A DNA stretch of 64,000 bases from assembly GCA_900637135.1 (NCBI GenBank), contig LR134353.1, positions 4,898,001 through 4,962,000 on the forward strand, given 5' to 3'. Each line of letters opens with the position of its first letter. Within the stretch, counting starts at the first letter, position 1. A program made the translations under genes and the position numbers. The notes beneath the pieces were generated by a model, which was given only the letters and a program-made list of their open reading frames with translations, did no database searches and was not told the origin of the DNA. This stretch comes from Mycolicibacterium flavescens. Its GTDB lineage: Bacteria; Actinomycetota; Actinomycetes; Mycobacteriales; Mycobacteriaceae. Positions 58,091 to 64,000 of the stretch are shown one piece after another.

Positions 58091-59298
58091 CCCTTGCGGT
58101 GGCTACTGGCGATCCCGCTACCGCGCTGAGCGACGACGTGTGGATGTCACCGGGTATCTCGAACTCGTATGCCGTTGGCACCGATGACGGTCGCGTGATC
58201 ATCAACGGCGGGGTCTTCTTCGAGGGGGAACGCCACCGGAAGGCCTATGCCGAAGTGCCGGGGCCGACACGCGCGATCGTGATCACGCAGGGTCACGCGG
58301 ACCACTGGGGCGGAGTCAAGGCGCTTCTCGAGCCCGGCACCGATCTGATCATGCACTCTAATTACCGGTACTGGCGCGATGACAACTTGCGACTCATGGG
58401 CTATCGCGGCGCCAAGGCCTCCTTCGCATTCCCTCAGTTCCTGGCCGCAACGCTCGAATACTTCAATACAACTGACCCGGCGACCATCGACCTGTCGTTC
58501 CCCGAGCCAACCACCACTTTCGACCGGCGTCACCCGATAACGATCGGCGGCCGCCGCATCGAATTGGCCTGGACACCGGGCGGTGAGACCACTGACGCGC
58601 TGGTGGTCTGGCTACCCGAAGAACGAATCCTGTTCACGGGCAACCTGTTCGGTCCCCTGTTTGGCCATGTACCGAACCTCATGACGATCCGTGGCGACCG
58701 CTACCGGGACCCCGTCCTTTACATCGAGTCGCTCAATACCGTGCTCGAGTTCGCCCCGAATCGATTGATAACAGGTCATTTCGACCCCATTGAGGGTGTC
58801 GACCGCATCGCCGAGGAGGTCACGGCCATGCGAGACGCCATGCAGTTTGTTCACGACCGGACCATCGAGCTCATGGCCGGTGGCGCAGATGTATACACGG
58901 CGATGCGCGCTGTGAGTGTGCCGGCCGATCTGGACGTGGGCGAAGGTTATGGAAGAACGCCGTGGAACGTCCGCGCCATCTGGGAGATGTACGCAGGCTG
59001 GTTCCAACACCGTTCCACCACCGAGCTGTTCGCGATTGCGCCGATGGCCGTCGCCGAGGACGTTGTGCGCATAGCAGGCATAGAACCGCTCGTCGAGGCG
59101 GCCCGTGCGCACGTCGCCGAGGACCGACCGCTGTCCGCGCTGCAGCTCACCGACATCGTGTTGGAGACCGAGCCGGGCCATGCGGATGCACGAGCCGTCG
59201 CCATAGATGCCCACCACGCCCTACTTGCGAGCGCCGAGAACTTCTGGGAACGAGCCTGGATCACCAAGACCATCGACGATTTGAGGACCGCCGAATGA
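58054..59298 (+). CDS. MBL-fold alkylsulfatase-like hydrolase
   Basis: A 414-residue metallo-beta-lactamase-fold protein. The zinc motif is TQGHADHWGG (His81, Asp83, His84), a form of HxHxDH in which the first His is Gln. Later ligands are probably in WTPGGETTD and ITGHFDP. The C-terminal WEMYAGWFQHRSTTELF resembles the alkylsulfatase dimerisation region. SdsA1-type enzymes release sulfate from alkyl sulfates; the altered first ligand makes this uncertain. ATG at 58054 with GAGGAG upstream. First of three coupled genes. Confidence 0.78.
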   Translation: MVGIHRERPGVDALAVATGDPATALSDDVWMSPGISNSYAVGTDDGRVIINGGVFFEGERHRKAYAEVPGPTRAIVITQGHADHWGGVKALLEPGTDLIMHSNYRYWRDDNLRLMGYRGAKASFAFPQFLAATLEYFNTTDPATIDLSFPEPTTTFDRRHPITIGGRRIELAWTPGGETTDALVVWLPEERILFTGNLFGPLFGHVPNLMTIRGDRYRDPVLYIESLNTVLEFAPNRLITGHFDPIEGVDRIAEEVTAMRDAMQFVHDRTIELMAGGADVYTAMRAVSVPADLDVGEGYGRTPWNVRAIWEMYAGWFQHRSTTELFAIAPMAVAEDVVRIAGIEPLVEAARAHVAEDRPLSALQLTDIVLETEPGHADARAVAIDAHHALLASAENFWERAWITKTIDDLRTAE

Positions 59299-60044
59299 AC
59301 TCGATCGAATTCGACTTCACCGGGGCAAGTGTGTTGGTGACCGGAGGTACCAGCGGAATCGGCTACGCCATAGCGTCCGACTTCGCCGCCGCGGGCGCGA
59401 AGGTCACCGTCACCGGAACGCGGGCCAACGCATCGGACTATCCCGACGTCGATCTCGGGGGGCTGACGTTCACCCAGTGCCAGCAGTCCGATACCGAGTC
59501 GATCGACGCCCTCGCCGAGTCTCTCGGCGACCTCGACATTCTGGTCAACAACGGGGGCGCACCTTACGCCGCCCAGAAGGACGAGTGGGACCCCGACGGA
59601 TACGTGGGTTCGGTGGCCGTCAACATGTTTGCGCACATGCGTCTGACCATGGCGTGCCACGAACGGCTCCGGGCGAGCACGCTCGCGGGCGGCAGCAGCG
59701 TCGTATCCATTGTTTCGATGTCCGCGTTCGTTTCCGCGGTGTTGGTGCCTGCCTACAGCTCGTCGAAGGCCGGCATGGTGGCCTTCACCAAGAACCTCGC
59801 GCGGCGCTGGGTCGACGACGGCATTCGCGTCAACGCCGCAGCGCCGGGGCTCATCAAAACGAGAATGACGGCGCCGGTCGCCGATTTCCCCGAAGCACTC
59901 GAGGTGGAGATGCGGCACACGCCGATGAACCGAATGGGCCGCGCCGAGGAAATCTCGCCGGCTGTTCTCTTCCTCTGCAGCGACGCTGCGTCCTACATCA
60001 CCGGTACCACTGTTGCCGTCGACGGCGGCTACTTGACCGTCTAG
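59295..60044 (+). CDS. SDR oxidoreductase
   Basis: A 249-residue classical SDR: VLVTGGTSGIGYAIA, NNGG at the NNAG position, AYSSSKAGM as catalytic YxxxK, and C-terminal YITGTTVAVDGGYLTV. ATG at 59295 overlaps the MBL stop (ATGA). It lies between the MBL hydrolase and the sulfotransferase, so an alcohol/ketone at the sulfated position may be its substrate. Confidence 0.9.
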   Translation: MNSIEFDFTGASVLVTGGTSGIGYAIASDFAAAGAKVTVTGTRANASDYPDVDLGGLTFTQCQQSDTESIDALAESLGDLDILVNNGGAPYAAQKDEWDPDGYVGSVAVNMFAHMRLTMACHERLRASTLAGGSSVVSIVSMSAFVSAVLVPAYSSSKAGMVAFTKNLARRWVDDGIRVNAAAPGLIKTRMTAPVADFPEALEVEMRHTPMNRMGRAEEISPAVLFLCSDAASYITGTTVAVDGGYLTV

Positions 60045-60055
60045 GAGCACCCATC

Positions 60056-61240
60056 TTGAGTCAATTCGATGACGTGACAACGTCAGACGACGTGCTGCGC
60101 CTTGCTATGGAGGCGACCGGCGTTTCGCAAACGCAGTCCGAGTCGTGGCGCCCAGGACTCGACATCATGCTCGATGAACTCGCCACGTCGACTGCGTTCA
60201 GCGCGCATGGTCGGGACTACATCATCGACAACTGCGTCAAAGCGCTCGCGCGTCGCCTCAAGGTGGACGATTACGCCGAGAAACACCACGAGGTCCTCGA
60301 CGCGCCTGTCGAGCGTCCGATCTTCGTCTTGGGCATGCCACGCACGGGTACCACCGTGATCAGTTACCTGCTCGATCAGGATCCGACTCGGCGGTCGCTA
60401 CTGCATTGGGAGTGTGTCCATCCGATCCCCCCGGCCACCACTGACACCCTGCGCACCGACCCACGATGCCTGGCGCTGATCGAGGAACAAAACCAGCTGC
60501 TCAATGCGCTTCGCAGCGCTCATATGTCCGTCCCACACTGGGAGGACGCCGACGGTCCGACCGAGTGCATGTTCATTCACAATCAGGATTTCAAGGGCTT
60601 GTCGTGGGATGCCTTTCTGAAGACGTCGCGGTACACGGAGTGGTTGTTCGAAGAGGCGGACATGACGACCACTTACGAATATCAGAAGCGATATCTCCAG
60701 GTGCTTCAGTCCACCGCGCCGGGAACGTGGAGTCTGAAGATGCCGTCTCACTCCGTGCACATCGAGGCCCTGCTCAAGGTATTCCCCGACGCTCGACTCA
60801 TCTGGGCTCACCGCGACCCCTACCGCGCGACCGGGTCGTTGGCCAATCTCTGGAGGCTGCCTAAACAGCTGACGCTACAACCTGATTCGATCGACCTCGC
60901 AGACATGGGGCGACAGGCTCAGTGGCAGATGTCCTACCACGTCGACAGGCCACTGCGGGCGCGCGAGCGCATCGGCGACGAACGCTTCTTCCACATGTAC
61001 TACTCCGAGATGATGCGCGACCCGCTCGATGTCATGCGGCGCATCTACGCTTGGACGGGTGATCCGCTCACCGAGGACACCGAGCGCCGGATGCGATCCT
61101 GGCTCGCGGCTCATCCCCAAGATCACTACGGCACCAACACCTACAGCTTGGATGAGTATTCGCTGACCGTGAAGGCGCTCGAACCGACGTTCGCCGAGTA
61201 CCTCGACACCTTCCCCATCGAACTGGAAGCTAAAGCGTGA
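60056..61240 (+). CDS. Sulfotransferase family protein
   Basis: A 394-residue sulfotransferase of the actinobacterial type. The PAPS-binding P-loop is VLGMPRTGTT (91-100), and the 3'-phosphate motif is probably RLIWAHRDPYRATGSLANLW. The start is TTG at 60056 with TAGGAG ten bases upstream. It would transfer sulfate from PAPS to a hydroxyl group. Third gene after the alkylsulfatase-like hydrolase and SDR. The C-terminal 75 residues reappear in the remnant at 54466. Confidence 0.86.
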   Translation: MSQFDDVTTSDDVLRLAMEATGVSQTQSESWRPGLDIMLDELATSTAFSAHGRDYIIDNCVKALARRLKVDDYAEKHHEVLDAPVERPIFVLGMPRTGTTVISYLLDQDPTRRSLLHWECVHPIPPATTDTLRTDPRCLALIEEQNQLLNALRSAHMSVPHWEDADGPTECMFIHNQDFKGLSWDAFLKTSRYTEWLFEEADMTTTYEYQKRYLQVLQSTAPGTWSLKMPSHSVHIEALLKVFPDARLIWAHRDPYRATGSLANLWRLPKQLTLQPDSIDLADMGRQAQWQMSYHVDRPLRARERIGDERFFHMYYSEMMRDPLDVMRRIYAWTGDPLTEDTERRMRSWLAAHPQDHYGTNTYSLDEYSLTVKALEPTFAEYLDTFPIELEAKA

Positions 61241-61335
61241 CGATTGTTCCGCTGCGACCCGCTGACTTCTATCACACTGCTCCCGGAAGCCGCGGAATGG
61301 CTTGCGCATAGCCCTACGATCGAACGTTCCAGTGC

Positions 61336-61362
61336 GAGAATGTATCCTCTCGTTTTAGGATA
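61336..61362. promoter_or_regulatory. Dyads upstream of the amidohydrolase
   Basis: GAGAAT-GTAT-CCTCTC (61336-61351) is a copy of the shared island dyad. It overlaps TATCCT-CTCGTTTT-AGGATA (61343-61362), six-base perfect arms. They lie just over 100 bases before the amidohydrolase ATG; TAGGATAATG next to them could serve as a -10 region. Confidence 0.55.
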
Positions 61363-61464
61363 ATGTCATTGCCAACGGGCAGGACGAGCGCCTTTGCTGG
61401 ATAGATATCGCTGCCGACCCTGGCGGCCTGACCGCTGGACACAGCGATCGGAGAGGAATTGACG

Positions 61465-62643
61465 ATGACCGAGTCCAAGGCATTCGAAGTGTGGGATGCC
61501 GACAACCACATGTACGAGACCATCGACGCCTACACGCGCTACCTTCCTGAGAAGTACTCGGAGGCGTTGAAGTTCGTCGATGTCAAGGGACGCAAAAAGC
61601 TGCAGATCCTCGGTGTCATCACCGAAACCATCCCCAATCCGACCTACGAGGTGATCCCCACTCCCGGCGCGTGGGCCGACTACTTTCGGGGCATAAATCC
61701 AGAAGGCAAGACGCTGCGGGAGTTGGCCGAGCCCATCCGGTGTCCCGACGAGTTCCGCCGCCCCGACCTGCGTCTGGCATTGATGGACCGTCAGGGCGTC
61801 GACGGGGCGGTGATGTTCCCGACCACAGCGGGCATGCTTGAGGAGCGCACGAAGTCGGACACCGAGCTCACCCACGCGGTCACGCATGCGTTCAACCGCT
61901 GGCTGCTCGAAGACTGGACGTTCAACTACCAGAACCGGATCTTCCCCGTCCCCGCTATCTCGCTCAACGATCCCGCACTGGGTGTGAAGGAGCTCGAATG
62001 GTGCCTGGACAACGGCGCCAGGACGGTACTGATCCGTCCGGCCCCGGTACCGCGCGAAGACGGCACGTCGCGCTCGGCCGCTCTGCCCGAGTTCGATGAC
62101 TTCTGGCGACTGGTCGAGTCTTCGGGCATCTCGGTGCAAATGCACAATTCGGACTCCGGCTACGAGCGCTACGTCGACGACTGGGAGGACCCGGCGGAGT
62201 TCAACGGATTCGCGCTGAGCAAGCTACGAGGCTTCATCTACGAGGAGAGCCGCAACATCTTCGACACCCTCGCCGCCTTCATCGCTCACGGCGTGTTCGA
62301 ACGCTTTCCCGGGGTACGCATCGGGGTGATCGAAAACGGGGGCTCCTGGGCGCACCGCTTGTTGGACGTCTTCGACCGCGTGTACCACAAGCGGCCGTAC
62401 GACTTCAGCGAGCATCCCAGCGACGTCTTCCGCAGGCACGTCTGGGTCAACCCGTTCCACGAGGAAGACATGTCGCATCTCATAGAGATCCTCGGTGCCG
62501 ACCGCGTGATGTTCGGTTCGGACTATCCGCATCCAGAGGGCCTCGCCGAACCAGCGGATTTCGTCAAGGAACTCCAGAACCTGCCGGCCGAGACCACCAC
62601 ACGGATCATGGGCCGAAATCTCAAGGAGCTGATCGGTATCTAG
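61465..62643 (+). CDS. Amidohydrolase-2 family TIM-barrel metal hydrolase
   Basis: A 392-residue PF04909 protein, paralogue of the one at 33735. It begins FEVWDADNHMYETIDAYTRY, with the DxxNHMYE metal segment, and contains VQMHNSDSG and MFGSDYPHPEG near the C-terminus (a metal or catalytic Asp). ATG at 61465 with AGAGG upstream; TTG two codons earlier is possible. Upstream it has the shared dyad, and downstream a convergent hairpin separates it from an acyl-CoA ligase. Confidence 0.86.
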   Translation: MTESKAFEVWDADNHMYETIDAYTRYLPEKYSEALKFVDVKGRKKLQILGVITETIPNPTYEVIPTPGAWADYFRGINPEGKTLRELAEPIRCPDEFRRPDLRLALMDRQGVDGAVMFPTTAGMLEERTKSDTELTHAVTHAFNRWLLEDWTFNYQNRIFPVPAISLNDPALGVKELEWCLDNGARTVLIRPAPVPREDGTSRSAALPEFDDFWRLVESSGISVQMHNSDSGYERYVDDWEDPAEFNGFALSKLRGFIYEESRNIFDTLAAFIAHGVFERFPGVRIGVIENGGSWAHRLLDVFDRVYHKRPYDFSEHPSDVFRRHVWVNPFHEEDMSHLIEILGADRVMFGSDYPHPEGLAEPADFVKELQNLPAETTTRIMGRNLKELIGI

Positions 62644-62674
62644 ACCGGCCGTCGCCGGCGTTCGAGGCTTAGCG

Positions 62675-62709
62675 GGTTGATTGCACGCACCAGGTGCGGG
62701 CAATCAACC
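62675..62709. terminator. 17-bp-stem hairpin between convergent genes
   Basis: GGTTGATTGC (62675-62684) pairs with GCAATCAACC (62700-62709), and inside them CGCACC (62686-62691) with GGTGCG (62693-62698); one A-G mismatch separates the two parts. The ideal loop would be a single base, so the innermost pairs probably open. Location between two converging stops supports a bidirectional terminator. Confidence 0.68.
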
Positions 62710-62774
62710 GGTTAATGGATACCGATGCAGCTCGGATGCAGTCTCCCGGCGGCGAAGCGGGCGAGTCAACGCGG

Positions 62775-64000
62775 CTATCCGAAGCGTGCGCGCAACTCGT
62801 TCTTCAAGACCTTGCCTGTGAGGTTGCGCGGCAACGCCTCCACCAGCTGCAGGCTCTCCGGACACTTGTGCATGCTCAGACCCTGTTCTCGGCAGTGCTC
62901 GGCCAGCATGGACAGCGTCACCTCGGTGCCGGGTTGAGCCACGACGACGGCGCACACCCGTTCGCCGGTGCGCGGGTCCGGCACCCCGATGACCGCGACG
63001 TCGTCCACAGCTGGATGGCTGGCCAAGACGCCCTCGATCTCGAGCGCTGAGATGTTCTCCGCGTTGCGGATGATGGCGTCCTTGATGCGCCCGGTGATCG
63101 CGACGTTGCCGTCATCGTCGATCCGACCTCGGTCACCGCTGCGAAACCAACCGTCGTCGTCGAATGCATCCGCGTCCAACGATGCATCGACGTAGCCGAG
63201 GAAGCACTGGGGCCCCTTGAGGCGCAGTTCTCCTTCCTCGCCCACACCCACCTCGCGCTCGTTCTCGTCGACCACGCGTATGGAGACCCCCGGCACCGGC
63301 CGTCCAACGGTGTGGTCGAGAACCTCCGGTTCGCCGTCCGGCGGCGGCGAGGTCACCACCGGAAACTCGGTCAGACCCCACGAGTTCGCGATCCCCGCCA
63401 CCGAAAGCGTTTCGCGCGCTTGGCGTCCCAACTCGGGCGTGATCGGCGCGCCTCCTCCGACACACCCGCGTAGATCGGGAAAGAGCGGTTCGGGACCATG
63501 TTCCCGCTGCGCCGCCATGTAGGCGACGAAGAACGGGGTCGCCGAACCGAGCATCGTTGGACCGTGCGCGGCGACTGCCTTCGGAGTGTGGACCGGATCG
63601 AAGGTGTCGAACAGGACCAGGCGCATACCGGTCAACAGGCTGGCGGCCAGCATCGCGGCGCCGCCGATGTGCGAGACCGGAAACGCGATGGGGTTGATGT
63701 CGCTGTTCGAGGCGCCGAACATGCCCACCACCCCGGCCGACCCGGCGATCACCGAGCGGTCACAGTGCCGGATACCCTTCGGGGCCGCGGTCGTGCCCGA
63801 CGAGTAGTACACCCACCGCGCCTCCTCGGCGTCCGTCGGCGGCGCCGGCAGAAGCGCCGGATCACCCGACGGCAGGCGGAGTTTCCCGGTGATCGGCGCG
63901 CTGTGGTCGACCACCACGATCGTCATCGGCCGCTCGCGTATCAACTCGTCGGCGAGCGCGACATGATCGAATCCGCGCCACACGCCGGGAACGATAAAGA
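62775..64000 (-). CDS. Acyl-CoA ligase (AMP-forming), N-terminus outside window
   Basis: At least 408 residues of an adenylate-forming enzyme. The P-loop is VYYSSGTTAAPKGIRHC; later motifs are NSWGLTEFP, WFRSGDRGRIDDDG and the catalytic Lys in RNLTGKVLKNEL near the C-terminus. The frame stays open to the window edge (reading FIVPGVWRGFDHVALADEL), so the start codon is beyond 64000. It activates a carboxylic acid as acyl-CoA. Confidence 0.9.
   Translation of the reverse strand, partial: FIVPGVWRGFDHVALADELIRERPMTIVVVDHSAPITGKLRLPSGDPALLPAPPTDAEEARWVYYSSGTTAAPKGIRHCDRSVIAGSAGVVGMFGASNSDINPIAFPVSHIGGAAMLAASLLTGMRLVLFDTFDPVHTPKAVAAHGPTMLGSATPFFVAYMAAQREHGPEPLFPDLRGCVGGGAPITPELGRQARETLSVAGIANSWGLTEFPVVTSPPPDGEPEVLDHTVGRPVPGVSIRVVDENEREVGVGEEGELRLKGPQCFLGYVDASLDADAFDDDGWFRSGDRGRIDDDGNVAITGRIKDAIIRNAENISALEIEGVLASHPAVDDVAVIGVPDPRTGERVCAVVVAQPGTEVTLSMLAEHCREQGLSMHKCPESLQLVEALPRNLTGKVLKNELRARFG

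Noticed and set aside
28238..61240. Reading the island as the known cholesterol regulon
   Set aside because: Ring-degradation genes (kstD, kshAB, hsaA-D) and KstR-type operators are absent; only the side-chain logic is shared.
1..64000. CRISPR arrays, tRNA or rRNA genes, insertion sequences
   Set aside because: No spaced direct repeats, no tRNA cloverleaf with CCA-type end, and no transposase or terminal inverted repeats were seen on either strand.

Overview
The window reads as a fast-growing environmental mycobacterium (Mycolicibacterium-like). The DNA is GC-rich, the left edge carries an ESX-3 type VII secretion locus, and the genes after it follow the order I recall for the M. tuberculosis Rv0269c-Rv0284 region (PPE4, PE5, eccC3, eccB3, eccA3, methyltransferase, MpaB-like protein, TetR, glyoxalase-like protein, hydrolase, fadE6, fadD2, LigD-type polymerase). 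Orthology is judged from remembered family features, not from a search.

Layout. 1-8.2 kb: ESX-3 genes on the minus strand, each start overlapping or touching the previous stop, behind an IdeR-like operator at 8.2 kb. 8.2-19.5 kb: conserved mycobacterial lipid and housekeeping genes, including an internally deleted methyltransferase and a fadD2 with a repetitive charged tail. 19.6-28.3 kb: mixed genes (STAS, NYN nuclease, MarR, nucleobase permease, two coiled-coil/CsbD-like proteins, CobW GTPase, a second LigD-type polymerase, YihY membrane protein, nitroreductase). 28.2-50.3 kb: a dense acyl-CoA catabolic island of mostly divergent operons: five more enoyl-CoA hydratase-family genes, three acyl-CoA dehydrogenases, two acyl-CoA ligases, a MaoC-like dehydratase, an Ltp2-like thiolase-fold protein paired with a DUF35 protein, an HpcH/HpaI aldolase, a TauD-like dioxygenase, a 2-hydroxyacid dehydrogenase, an amidohydrolase and a TetR. 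50.4-53.2 kb: four small membrane proteins followed by a catalytically degenerate and an intact SDR. 53.4-61.2 kb: a TetR, decayed gene fragments, then operons with SDRs, a TIM-barrel isomerase, a VOC protein, a zinc alcohol dehydrogenase, an alkylsulfatase-like MBL protein and a sulfotransferase. 61.5-64 kb: an amidohydrolase and an acyl-CoA ligase cut by the window end.

How it may work. The island contains ligases, dehydrogenases, hydratases, an SDR and an Ltp2/DUF35 pair, which is the kit used in actinobacterial steroid side-chain degradation (CoA activation, oxidation, hydration, then retro-aldol or thiolytic cleavage). No ring-opening steroid genes (kstD, hsaC, kshA) are visible, so the substrate is unknown. 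A short dyad, roughly GAGAAY-N4-NTTTCC, recurs in the promoter regions of most island operons and suggests one shared TetR-type regulator, perhaps the TetR at 32.7 kb.

Most unusual points: the shared dyad; a chimeric remnant ORF at 54.5 kb that joins the 5' end of the MBL gene to the 3' end of a sulfotransferase; the membrane microprotein cluster; the active/inactive SDR pair; the Ltp2/DUF35 pair; and three long hairpins between convergent operons.
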